Part shown: piece by piece, positions 1-8,810 of the stretch
Layout: each line of letters starts with the position of its first letter
How positions within the stretch are numbered: the stretch's first letter is position 1
Assembly: GCA_031285975.1 (NCBI GenBank)
Contig: JAITVE010000018.1
Span: forward strand, 1-9,568
Direction: 5' to 3'
Length of the DNA stretch: 9,568 nt
DNA from: Candidatus Adiutrix sp.
GTDB lineage: Bacteria > Desulfobacterota > Desulfarculia > Adiutricales > Adiutricaceae
The notes under the pieces: generated by a model
Database searches by the model: none
What the model saw: only the letters and a program-made list of their open reading frames with translations
What the model was told of the DNA's origin: nothing
Position numbers and translations under genes: made by a program

Positions 1-963
1 CGGCCGCTCGCGGAGGGGCGGCATCCTGAGGCAGATGACGTTCAGGCGATACAACAACTCTTCCCGACACTGCCCGGCGGCAATTTCCTCCGACAAATTC
101 TTGTTCGTGGCCGCCACCACCCGCAAATCAACCTTGCGCGACGAAAGTTCCCCCACCCGCCGCACTTCCTCTTCCTGCAGCACCCGCAAAAGCTTGACCT
201 GCATTTCCAGCGGCAGTTCGGCCACTTCGTCCAAAAAAAGCGTGCCGCCGTCCGATTCCGCTATCAAGCCCTTTTTGGCCTGGTCGGCCCCGGTGAAGGC
301 GCCTTTGACGTGGCCGAAAAATTCGCTTTCCATGAGGTTGGGCGGGATGGCCCCGCAGTTGACCGGCACGAAGGGCCGTTCCCGGCGGGGGCCGTTCTGG
401 TGGATGGAGCGGGCGGCCAACTCTTTGCCGGTGCCGCTTTCCCCGGTTATCAGCACCGTGGCGCGGGTCTCGGCCACTTTGGCGATGAGCTCGAAAACCT
501 TTTGCATGGCCGGGCTCTGGCCCAGGAAAACCGAGAGGTCGAAACGCTCTTTAATCTGCTTTTTCAAGAGGCGGTTTTCGTCCAGCAGGCGGCCGCGCTC
601 CAGGGCTTTTTCCAGAATCAGGACTATCTCGTCCTCTTTGAAAGGCTTGGCCACATAGTCGTAGGCCCCGGCCTTCATGGCCTGGATGGCCGTGTCCACC
701 GAGGCGAAGGCCGTGACCATCACCACCACCAGTTCGGGGTAATCGGCCTTGACGCGGGCCAGAAGCTCCAGGCCGTCCAGGCCCGGCATTTTCATGTCGG
801 TGAAAACCGCGTCAAAACTCTCCTTGCCGATGATAGACAAGGCCTCCTCGCCGGAGGCCGCCGTGCGGCAGTGGTAGCCGTGCTTGCCGAGCATGATGGA
901 CATAATCTTGCGGATATGTTCCTCATCATCGACAATAAGTATATTTGGCGGCTGGCTGGTCAT
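1..963 (-). CDS. NtrC-family sigma-54-dependent response regulator (C-terminus outside window)
   Basis: Cytoplasmic transcription activator that, once phosphorylated by its kinase, uses ATP to open sigma-54 promoters. Only the first 321 codons lie in the window; the frame is open to the left edge, so the end of the AAA+ domain and the expected Fis-type helix-turn-helix are missing. Residues 7-120 form a receiver domain: acidic pocket D12-D13, phospho-acceptor D56 (TDMKMP), T84 and K106 (AKPF). The AAA+ domain follows from about 145: Walker A GESGTGKE at 174-181, the sigma-54-contacting GAFTGA loop at 221-226, Walker B LFLDE with D245-E246, and the NVICLRMPPLRERP segment at the edge. The start is the ATG ending at 963, with GGAG 6 nt upstream. 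It lies 67 nt downstream of the histidine kinase, its likely partner. Family assignment is near certain; the target genes are unknown. Confidence 0.96.
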   Translation of the reverse strand, partial: MTSQPPNILIVDDEEHIRKIMSIMLGKHGYHCRTAASGEEALSIIGKESFDAVFTDMKMPGLDGLELLARVKADYPELVVVMVTAFASVDTAIQAMKAGAYDYVAKPFKEDEIVLILEKALERGRLLDENRLLKKQIKERFDLSVFLGQSPAMQKVFELIAKVAETRATVLITGESGTGKELAARSIHQNGPRRERPFVPVNCGAIPPNLMESEFFGHVKGAFTGADQAKKGLIAESDGGTLFLDEVAELPLEMQVKLLRVLQEEEVRRVGELSSRKVDLRVVAATNKNLSEEIAAGQCREELLYRLNVICLRMPPLRERP

Positions 964-1030
964 TTTCCACTCCGGCGAACAGAACAATACTTACGGGGCT
1001 TCAGCGGCCGAGACCGGGCTTTGTGTTGGC

Positions 1031-2899
1031 TCAAGGTGACTGGGTATCCTGCTCCGGCGCTTCCGGCAGGCTGATGGTGAAGGCCGCTCCCCGGCCTTCC
1101 CTGGAATTGACGCTGATGCGGCCCTGATAGCTGTCCACCAGCCGCTGGCAGATGGAGAGCCCCAGGCCGGTGCCCTGGCCGGTGGTTTTGGTGGTGAAAA
1201 AGGGGTCGAACAGGCGGTCAATAAGTTTGGCGGGGATGCCCGGCCCGTTGTCGGTGAAGGTGATGTGCACCCAGCCCGCGCTTTTCCGCAGGGCCACTTT
1301 GAAGCTGTTTTCCTGCGGCTCGGCAGCGGTTTTGCGCCGCTTGGGCGGCGCGGCCTGGCCGGGTTCCGGCGGCGCGGCGCCCTCGCCGGTCATGGCCTGG
1401 GCCGCGTTCATGGCAATGATGATGGTGATCTGGGCCAGGTGGTCGCGGTCCATGGCCACCAGGTGGGGGCGGTGGGCTTCGTCCAGTTCAAACTCCACCG
1501 CAATGCCCCGGAACACCCGCTGGGACTTGACCATGCTCATGGTGCGCGGCAGGGCCTCGCCGAGGTCAAAGAGTTCCGACATGCCCTGGGAGGGGCGCGA
1601 GTAGTCCAGCAGTTCCCGCAAAATTTTCTGGATGCGCCCGGTCTGGTTGACGATGGCCTCCAGATATTCCCGCTGCTCGGTTTCAGAGGTGACCCCGGCT
1701 TCCAAAATCTGGGCGTAGCCGGAAATGGCGGAGAGGGGATTGCCGACCTCGTGGGCCACCCCGGCGGCGAGCAAACCGATGGAGGCCAGCTTTTCCGAAT
1801 GAATCAACTGCCGCTCCAGGTATTTGCGGTCGGTCATGTCGCTGGCCAGCACCATCCAGGAGGCCGAGGTTTCGCCGAAATCGCCGCCCGGCGCGGGCCA
1901 GCGCGGCACGCCCGCGGCCCGGCCGCTCTCGTCGTCGCCCACCCGCGAGGTGGAGAGGATCAAGTCGCGCCGCTCACCGGCGGCGTTCATCAGCGTTGCT
2001 TCAAAAATTTCGTCAGCCGGGGGGGGCGTGCCGGGGGCCCAGCCGCGAATGCGCTCCGGGTCGGCCAGAAAACCGCGAAACTCCTTGCCCATCATCTCGT
2101 CCAGCGTCCAGCCCCACTGGGCGGCCTTGCGGTTGGCATAGGTTATCACTCCCTCGTGGTTGAGGGTGAAAATGGCGTCGTTGGCCGATTCAAAAAGCCG
2201 CTGCAAATAGCTGGAAACCTGGCGGGCCCGGCTCTCCGATTCCATGAGCCGCAGGTTGACCCGGCTGAGGTCGTCGAACAGCAAAACGTTGGACAGGGCC
2301 GACCCGGCCTGGTCGCTCATAATGGCCAGCATCCGCTCGTCTTCCGGGGAAAAGGGCCGCCCGGCCGGGCGGGACAGCGCCAGCAAACCCAAAAGCTTCT
2401 GCCGCACCGTCAGCGGCAGGAAGACCAGGGCCCGCTCCGAATCGTCGGGCCGCCCCAGGGGGTCATATTCCGGGGCCGCGCTCAGAATGGCCAGGGGCGC
2501 GATGAAGCTGTCCGCCGGGGCCAGTTCGCCCAGCGTGCTCAGAGACCAGGGGATGGCCCGGTTGGGTTCGAAAAAGGAAAAAATTTCGTGGTCGGCCCAG
2601 TAGGCGGCCCGGATGAAAAGCTGGTCGCCGCTGCGCTTTTCCTGGGTCAGCATCAGGGCCAGGCGGTCTACCGAAACCTCGTGGGCCACGGTGGCCAAGA
2701 GGGAACGCGACAGGCCTTCCAGGCCGCCCGTGGCCCTGAGCGCGTCCCCCATGCGCCGCACCAGGGACAGTTCTTCCAGCTTCTGGTCGTACTGCTCGTA
2801 AATTTCGGTCAGCGTGCTTTTGTAAATATCCAGCTTGGCTTCCAACTCCTTGAGCTTGGAAAATTCCGGGGATATCTGCTGATCACGCTCTTCCGCCAT
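1031..2899 (-). CDS. Soluble GAF-PAS sensor histidine kinase, NtrB/AtoS-like
   Basis: Sensor kinase of 622 residues, predicted to autophosphorylate on His and pass the phosphate to the response regulator encoded next to it. Order of parts: a coiled coil (about 12-50), a GAF-like domain (about 50-210), a second short helical linker (about 210-235), a PAS domain (about 232-355, starting LFESANDAIFTLNHEGVITY), a HisKA dimerisation helix with H383 in AHEVGNPLS, and a HATPase domain with N-box N498, G1 box DNGPGIP (550-556), F box LFDPFFTT (563-570) and G2 box GTGLGLSIC (576-584). No signal peptide or membrane segment is visible, so it should sense an intracellular cue. A Pro/Ala/Lys-rich insert (about 506-534) sits just after the N box. 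Start: ATG ending at 2899 with AAGGA about 7 nt upstream. The gene begins 11 nt past the purA stop, which argues for co-transcription. The ligand is unknown. Confidence 0.95.
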   Translation of the reverse strand: MAEERDQQISPEFSKLKELEAKLDIYKSTLTEIYEQYDQKLEELSLVRRMGDALRATGGLEGLSRSLLATVAHEVSVDRLALMLTQEKRSGDQLFIRAAYWADHEIFSFFEPNRAIPWSLSTLGELAPADSFIAPLAILSAAPEYDPLGRPDDSERALVFLPLTVRQKLLGLLALSRPAGRPFSPEDERMLAIMSDQAGSALSNVLLFDDLSRVNLRLMESESRARQVSSYLQRLFESANDAIFTLNHEGVITYANRKAAQWGWTLDEMMGKEFRGFLADPERIRGWAPGTPPPADEIFEATLMNAAGERRDLILSTSRVGDDESGRAAGVPRWPAPGGDFGETSASWMVLASDMTDRKYLERQLIHSEKLASIGLLAAGVAHEVGNPLSAISGYAQILEAGVTSETEQREYLEAIVNQTGRIQKILRELLDYSRPSQGMSELFDLGEALPRTMSMVKSQRVFRGIAVEFELDEAHRPHLVAMDRDHLAQITIIIAMNAAQAMTGEGAAPPEPGQAAPPKRRKTAAEPQENSFKVALRKSAGWVHITFTDNGPGIPAKLIDRLFDPFFTTKTTGQGTGLGLSICQRLVDSYQGRISVNSREGRGAAFTISLPEAPEQDTQSP

Positions 2900-2910
2900 T
2901 GGGTGTCCTT

Positions 2911-4221
<1,311 letters not shown>

Positions 4222-4260
4222 TCAGAATAATTCAAAAAACGGCCATAAAACATCATTTTA

Positions 4261-4289
4261 AGTATAGCATGTTTCCGCCGTAAAACCAA
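4261..4289 (-). promoter_or_regulatory. Predicted sigma-70-type promoter of purA
   Basis: On the minus strand, TTGGTT and TATACT are separated by exactly 17 nt. The -10 box matches the consensus at 5 of 6 positions, the -35 at 3 of 6. The start of transcription would fall near 4254, giving a leader of about 55 nt before the preferred purA start. This is the only good promoter-like pair seen upstream of the three-gene unit. Confidence 0.6.
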
Positions 4290-4323
4290 CTGCCGGTTGA
4301 AGCGTGTGCCCAACCGCCGCATT

Positions 4324-4427
4324 TAGAGCATTTTGCAATTTACCTGCCTTTAGTAAATTGCAAAATACGTAAACATCTGGGCGCTTTTCATTTCATGCAG
4401 ACTACCTTGCAATAGAAAAGCGCTCTA
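4324..4427. repeat. Composite palindromic element, two hairpins inside short terminal inverted repeats
   Basis: Seen directly: a perfect 14-bp inverted repeat (4330-4343 with 4353-4366, 9-nt loop, AT-rich arms) followed by a second, perfect 9-bp one (GCGCTTTTC at 4381-4389 with GAAAAGCGC at 4415-4423). The whole block begins TAGAGC (4324-4329) and ends GCTCTA (4422-4427), which are inverted copies of each other. Neither hairpin carries a downstream T-run that would make a convincing terminator. The layout resembles the short palindromic intergenic elements dispersed in many proteobacterial genomes; whether this is a multicopy family cannot be told from one copy. Confidence 0.6.
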
Positions 4428-4478
4428 GCGCGTCGTTGCCATGGCACATCCTTGCTGATCAAGGGCTTGCACTGCGGC

Positions 4479-4507
4479 TTGCACCGGGGGATTTTTGCGG
4501 GTATATT
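4479..4507 (+). promoter_or_regulatory. Predicted sigma-70-type promoter of sfsA
   Basis: TTGCAC and TATATT lie 17 nt apart; the -10 box matches at 5 of 6 positions. Transcription would start near 4514, about 35 nt before sfsA. The -35 box is embedded in the second copy of a direct repeat, GGCTTGCAC (4464-4472 and 4476-4484, 12-nt period), which could be an operator, though no regulator is recognised. Confidence 0.5.
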
Positions 4508-4549
4508 TGTGAAAACTCCGCTGTTCCCAGCGTTTCTCCAAGGTGAAAA

Positions 4550-5296
4550 ATGACCGAGACCGGCCCGCCGACCTATCTGTCCCCCGCCCCCAACGGCGGT
4601 TTATATTGGGGGCCGCTGGTTGAGGGGCGGCTGGTGCAGCGCTACAAACGGTTTCTGGCCGATGTGGAACTGGCCGATGGGCGGCTGGTCACGGCCCACA
4701 CGGCCAACACCGGGCGGATGCTGGGCTGCTCCGAGCCGGGCCGCCCGGTTTGGCTTTCGGTGCATGACCGGCCCGGCCGCAAGTATCCCCTGTCGCTGGA
4801 AATGATAGCCATGCCCACGGCCCTGGTGGGCGTGAACACCATGGTTCCCAACCGCCTGGTGGCCCGGGCCTTTGCCGAAGGCGTTGTGGACGCTCTCGGC
4901 GGCCCCGTAAAAGTAGAAACCGAAGTGGCGGTCGGCCACAGCCGCCTGGATTTGCGCCTGACCACCGCCGATAACGCCGTCATCATGGTCGAAGTCAAAA
5001 ACTGCACCCTGGCCGAAGACGGCGCCGCCTACTTCCCCGACGCGGTCACCGCCCGGGGAGCCAAGCACCTGGACGAGCTGGCCGCCCTGGCCGCAAGCGG
5101 CGCCCGGGCCGTGATTTTCATTCTGGTGCAGCGCGCCGACGCGGATCGCTTCAGCCCCGCCGACCACCTCGACCCCGAATGGGGCCGCCGCCTCCGCGCG
5201 GCCCTCCAGGCCGGAGTGGAAATCTGGCCCTACCGCGCCGACCTGAGCCTCACCCAGATAACCCTCGGCCCGCGCCTGCCGGTGGTTATTCCCTGA
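4550..5296 (+). CDS. sfsA: SfsA family protein (sugar fermentation stimulation protein)
   Basis: Member of the SfsA family, 248 residues, close to the usual 230-240. The family was named for stimulating maltose metabolism in E. coli and is reported to bind DNA; its structure pairs an OB-like N-terminal part with a PD-(D/E)XK nuclease-like C-terminal part. Its true biochemical role is unsettled. Visible family motifs: RYKRFLADVEL (31-41), HTANTGRM (50-57), VGVNTMVPN (93-101), SRLDL (131-135), VEVKNCTL (147-154), FPDAVTARGAKHL (162-174) and the IFILVQRADAD stretch (189-199). D134, E148 and K150 are arranged like the metal-binding D...ExK triad of the fold, so the site looks intact. Start: ATG at 4550 with AAGGTG about 5 nt upstream. 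It is followed 61 nt later by a tRNA gene with its own promoter, so it is probably monocistronic. Confidence 0.95.
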   Translation: MTETGPPTYLSPAPNGGLYWGPLVEGRLVQRYKRFLADVELADGRLVTAHTANTGRMLGCSEPGRPVWLSVHDRPGRKYPLSLEMIAMPTALVGVNTMVPNRLVARAFAEGVVDALGGPVKVETEVAVGHSRLDLRLTTADNAVIMVEVKNCTLAEDGAAYFPDAVTARGAKHLDELAALAASGARAVIFILVQRADADRFSPADHLDPEWGRRLRAALQAGVEIWPYRADLSLTQITLGPRLPVVIP

Positions 5297-5315
5297 ATGG
5301 CCCCGGCAAAAAGTC

Positions 5316-5344
5316 TTGACATCAGCTCGGGATTTCATTATATT
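5316..5344 (+). promoter_or_regulatory. Strong sigma-70-type promoter of the tRNA gene
   Basis: TTGACA (perfect -35) and TATATT (5 of 6) are spaced by exactly 17 nt. The predicted transcription start near 5351 leaves only about 7 nt of leader before the mature tRNA, as expected for a tRNA promoter. It begins 20 nt after the sfsA stop codon. Confidence 0.85.
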
Positions 5345-5357
5345 GGCAAAACATTGC

Positions 5358-5431
5358 TGGGGAATCGTCTAAGGGTAGGACTGCAGTCTCTGGATCTGCC
5401 TGTCGGGGTTCGAATCCCTGTTCCCCAGCCA
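5358..5431 (+). tRNA. tRNA-Gln (anticodon CUG)
   Basis: Decodes CAG. Cloverleaf read by eye: acceptor stem TGGGGAA (5358-5364) with TTCCCCA (5421-5427), discriminator G5428 and an encoded CCA (5429-5431). The D stem is GTC/GAC with a loop containing GGG. The anticodon arm is GCAGT/TCTGC around the 7-nt loop CTCTGGA, placing CTG at positions 34-36 after T33. The T arm is CGGGG/CCCTG around TTCGAAT. The U1-A72 acceptor pair and G discriminator agree with bacterial glutamine tRNAs. The last anticodon-stem pair (31-39) is a U-U mismatch and one T-stem pair is G-U; neither should prevent folding. Confidence 0.96.
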
Positions 5432-5440
5432 AAAATTTTG

Positions 5441-5482
5441 AGGGATATCCAACTGTTGACGCATGTGGGTATCCCTTTTTTT
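5441..5482 (+). terminator. Probable intrinsic terminator after tRNA-Gln
   Basis: A 10-bp stem (5441-5450 with 5467-5476, one G-T pair) is followed by an uninterrupted run of T (5476-5482). The 16-nt loop is longer than ideal, so termination may be partial, which would let transcription continue into the small secreted-protein gene that starts 30 nt later. Confidence 0.6.
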
Positions 5483-5511
5483 ACAGCGCTTTGAAGAGCG
5501 GGAGGGCTGCC

Positions 5512-5739
5512 ATGAAAAAGCTGGCGATGCTTTCGGTTTTCGTGATGGTCGCCGCGCTGGCGCTCTTGTTCGCCGGGTCAAGCCCGGCCCTGGCCGACGT
5601 CAGCGGCAATACCCAAAGCAAGATATTTCACAACGCGAGTTGCCGCTATTATGGCTGCAAGGCGTGCACCAGGATATTTGCAACCGCCGCAGAAGCAATC
5701 AAGGCGGGCTACCGCGCCTGTAAAAAATGCGGGGGATGA
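5512..5739 (+). CDS. Small secreted Cys-rich protein with Ada-like zinc-binding motif
   Basis: A 75-residue precursor of unproven function. Residues 1-28 form a typical Sec signal peptide: MKK, a hydrophobic core (about 5-22), and a cleavage motif ALA before D29. The mature part of about 47 residues has five cysteines: C44, C49 and C52 (SCRYYGCKAC), then C70 and C73 (GYRACKKCGG). The pattern of an early Cys cluster, an F-x-T-x-x-E-A-x-x-AGYR helix and a terminal CxxC resembles the metal-binding N-terminal domain of Ada and its relatives in small secreted bacterial proteins; zinc binding is inferred. Start: ATG at 5512 with GGAGGG 5 nt upstream; an in-frame TTG at 5491 would only lengthen the N-terminus and spoil the signal peptide. 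No promoter of its own is obvious; it lies behind the tRNA terminator and has its own strong terminator. Confidence 0.85.
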   Translation: MKKLAMLSVFVMVAALALLFAGSSPALADVSGNTQSKIFHNASCRYYGCKACTRIFATAAEAIKAGYRACKKCGG

Positions 5740-5758
5740 CCCGCCGGGAACACCTCAC

Positions 5759-5784
5759 GGCTGCCCTCTTGGCAGCCATTTTTT
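5759..5784 (+). terminator. Intrinsic terminator of the small secreted-protein gene
   Basis: A perfect 7-bp stem, GGCTGCC (5759-5765) with GGCAGCC (5771-5777), loop CTCTT, followed by A and six T. It begins 20 nt after the stop codon. It is the cleanest terminator in this part of the window. Confidence 0.9.
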
Positions 5785-6046
5785 ATCTCCACCGCCATTA
5801 CCATAAGGATCTCCATGGCGTTGCCAACTTCCAGAAGCAATGACGCGGCGCGTATTTCGGCGTTGCTCCCCCGCCCTTTGTCATACGACGTTTAAGCATC
5901 AATGGCATCAAAAAAGATACCAGCAAGAAGGCTGAAATCCATCGGAAACAACGCATGGCCGCCATGAACTCCAAGTACGCTATGCGCTTATTACGCCATT
6001 CTCAGAATGTTTAAGTGTTCTTGCCCTTCGCCCCTTCTGTTTTTTC

Positions 6047-6076
6047 TGGACTAATCATGGCACAAAATGGTATACT
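6047..6076 (+). promoter_or_regulatory. Predicted sigma-70-type promoter of hppA
   Basis: TGGACT and TATACT are separated by 18 nt. The -10 matches at 5 of 6 positions, the -35 at 4 of 6. A second overlapping TATACT begins at 6076 but has no -35 at workable distance. Start of transcription near 6083 gives a leader of about 85 nt before hppA. Confidence 0.5.
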
Positions 6077-6110
6077 ATACTTTTATTAGTTATGGCGGAA
6101 GCTCGCGCCG

Positions 6111-6143
6111 CGCTGAAAGAGGTCGGGCCCCGGCGTTTCAGCG
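6111..6143 (+). promoter_or_regulatory. Hairpin in the hppA leader
   Basis: A perfect 8-bp inverted repeat, CGCTGAAA (6111-6118) and TTTCAGCG (6136-6143), encloses a 17-nt GC-rich loop that contains GGGCCC. It ends about 10 nt before the AGGAG ribosome binding site (6154-6158). No known riboswitch class is recognised; a role in mRNA stability or translation is only a guess. Confidence 0.4.
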
Positions 6144-6167
6144 AATTACCCCTAGGAGAGCCGAATT

Positions 6168-8219
<2,052 letters not shown>

Positions 8220-8246
8220 CCGCAGCGCCATAGCCAACACAGAGAC

Positions 8247-8270
8247 AGCCGCGCAAGCGGCTTTCTTTAT
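8247..8270 (+). terminator. Intrinsic terminator of hppA
   Basis: A perfect 6-bp stem AGCCGC (8247-8252) and GCGGCT (8257-8262) closes a GCAA tetraloop and runs into TTTCTTTATT. It starts 28 nt after the hppA stop codon. Confidence 0.8.
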
Positions 8271-8304
8271 TGGTGGCTTCGCGGCGAAGATTCTGGAGTT
8301 AGTA

Positions 8305-8391
8305 TGGGGCTCTGCCCCAAGCCCCGCTTAAGAGGGGCTGACGCGAGCCCCTCTTAAGAATCTCCGCGCGCCAGGGGCTGCGCGCCCCTGG
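8305..8391. repeat. Cluster of three GC-rich palindromes
   Basis: Three hairpins stand in a row: TGGGGC/GCCCCA with a 3-nt loop (8305-8319); a perfect 13-bp stem CTTAAGAGGGGCT/AGCCCCTCTTAAG with a 6-nt loop (8327-8358); and a perfect 8-bp stem CCAGGGGC/GCCCCTGG with a 5-nt loop (8371-8391). They share a GGGGC/GCCCC core. No T-run follows. The arrangement resembles the GGGGC-rich palindromic intergenic repeats common in GC-rich proteobacteria; copy number is unknown here. Confidence 0.65.
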
Positions 8392-8428
8392 ACCTGCGTG
8401 TCGGTTAGCAAATTGATGCTACCGTGTA

Positions 8429-8472
8429 GCGGCGCCACAACTCGCCTGAACGGCTCAGACAAGTGGCGCCGC
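8429..8472. repeat. Perfect 10-bp inverted repeat with nested stem
   Basis: GCGGCGCCAC (8429-8438) and GTGGCGCCGC (8463-8472) are perfect inverted copies around a 24-nt loop that itself can pair CTGA with TCAG. There is no T-run on either side, so it is not a terminator. It could belong to the adjacent palindromic element or to an RNA. Confidence 0.5.
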
Positions 8473-8546
8473 GATGCGGCGGGGGAAGAGGGCGCGGCTA
8501 GCAAATAATAGTAGTAGACCGCTGGTTTAACCACCGGCGATAAACG

Positions 8547-8584
8547 AAAAACGCCCCATGGGAATCTTGCCATTCCCATGGGGC
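8547..8584 (-). terminator. Intrinsic terminator, minus strand
   Basis: A perfect 13-bp stem GCCCCATGGGAAT/ATTCCCATGGGGC (8553-8565 with 8572-8584), 6-nt loop, followed on the minus strand by G and five T (8551-8547). On the plus strand no T-run follows, so the direction is clear. Confidence 0.75.
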
Positions 8585-8657
8585 ACTAACCGTTGAGTCG
8601 AACAAACTCAGGGGGACTTGCCCGCCTGGCCGGGGGTACGCAAACACCCTCGGCCTT
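8547..8657 (-). ncRNA. Candidate small RNA of about 110 nt
   Basis: Inferred from a strong minus-strand promoter (8664-8692) and a strong minus-strand terminator (8547-8584) that bracket this stretch. Read on the minus strand it would fold as a 5' hairpin (8628-8655, 10-bp stem with one A-C mismatch, 8-nt loop), a middle section with a short TGAGT/ACTCA hairpin, and the terminator hairpin. No known class is assigned. The middle contains GCGGGCAAGTCCCCCTGAG, which resembles a 5' segment of E. coli 6S RNA, but the closing stem that 6S RNA needs is absent. The 5' hairpin pairs better on the opposite strand, where it is followed by six T, so part of this region may instead be the end of a plus-strand transcript. 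Confidence 0.5.
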
Positions 8658-8661
8658 TTTT
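8628..8661 (+). terminator. Terminator-like hairpin, plus strand
   Basis: GGCCGGGGGT (8628-8637) pairs with ACCCTCGGCC (8646-8655) through 10 bp including one G-U, with an 8-nt loop, and six T follow (8656-8661). On the minus strand the wobble becomes an A-C mismatch. It could stop read-through from hppA or end a plus-strand RNA; no plus-strand promoter is evident close by. Confidence 0.6.
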
Positions 8662-8663
8662 CT

Positions 8664-8692
8664 AGTATACCCATTTCCAGCCGGTTTTTCAA
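8664..8692 (-). promoter_or_regulatory. Strong sigma-70-type promoter on the minus strand, not followed by a protein gene
   Basis: TTGAAA and TATACT lie exactly 17 nt apart (4 of 6 and 5 of 6 matches). Transcription would begin near 8657 and proceed leftwards. No open reading frame with a ribosome binding site follows, which is the main reason to propose a small RNA. Confidence 0.65.
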
Positions 8693-8728
8693 GCGCCTTT
8701 TAGCTTGTGAACAGGGGCAAGTTCATTC

Positions 8729-8769
8729 AAAAACCCAGCCCCGGCATTTTTGCAAATGCGGGGGCTGGG
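8729..8769 (-). terminator. Intrinsic terminator of the 8844-9233 gene
   Basis: On the minus strand, a 9-bp stem CCCAGCCCC/GGGGCTGGG (8734-8742 with 8761-8769), a single mismatch, then GCATTT/AAATGC (8744-8749 with 8754-8759) closed by a 4-nt loop, followed directly by five T (8733-8729). It lies about 75 nt downstream of the minus-strand gene's stop codon. Confidence 0.75.
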
Positions 8770-8787
8770 GTGTGGGTTGCGCTGCGG

Positions 8788-8810
8788 GGGCGGTTGTGCC
8801 GCCCTTTTTT
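8788..8810 (+). terminator. Terminator-like hairpin, plus strand
   Basis: GGGCGG (8788-8793) and CCGCCC (8799-8804) form a perfect 6-bp stem with a 5-nt loop, followed by six T (8805-8810). No plus-strand gene precedes it nearer than hppA, which already has terminators, so either it protects the convergent gene from read-through or it ends an unrecognised RNA. Confidence 0.65.

Larger units (their letters stand above)
5740..6167. other. Spacer between the small secreted-protein gene and hppA
   Basis: Of these 428 nt, the left end holds the terminator (5759-5784) and the right end the hppA promoter and leader (from about 6047). The stretch 5785-6046 shows no supportable gene, tRNA or strong palindrome. 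Short ATG-initiated frames in it (for example 21 codons from 5902 and 19 codons from 5955) lack a good ribosome binding site and recognisable sequence. Composition is less GC-rich than the genes. Confidence 0.7.

Noticed and set aside
4330..4423. Terminators for the divergent genes in the purA-sfsA spacer
   Set aside because: Both genes read away from this spacer, and neither hairpin is followed by a T-run.
4441..4456. Sigma-54 promoter TGGCAC...TTGCT upstream of sfsA
   Set aside because: The GG and GC pairs are 9 nt apart instead of the required 10, so it is not called as a promoter; mentioned only as part of a finding.
4601..5338. 245-codon open frame opposite sfsA
   Set aside because: Antisense artefact; sfsA on the plus strand has all family motifs.
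5902..5967. 21-codon frame starting MASKKIPARR in the hppA upstream spacer
   Set aside because: No ribosome binding site at good distance and too short to support without conservation data.
8328..8579. 83-codon minus-strand frame through the palindrome cluster
   Set aside because: It reads through perfect inverted repeats and a terminator and gives no sensible protein.
8590..8612. T-arm-like sequence (minus strand TGAGT...TTCGACTCA) suggesting a tRNA or tmRNA fragment
   Set aside because: No acceptor, D or anticodon arm nearby and the loop is not in the tRNA register; no tmRNA signature on either strand.
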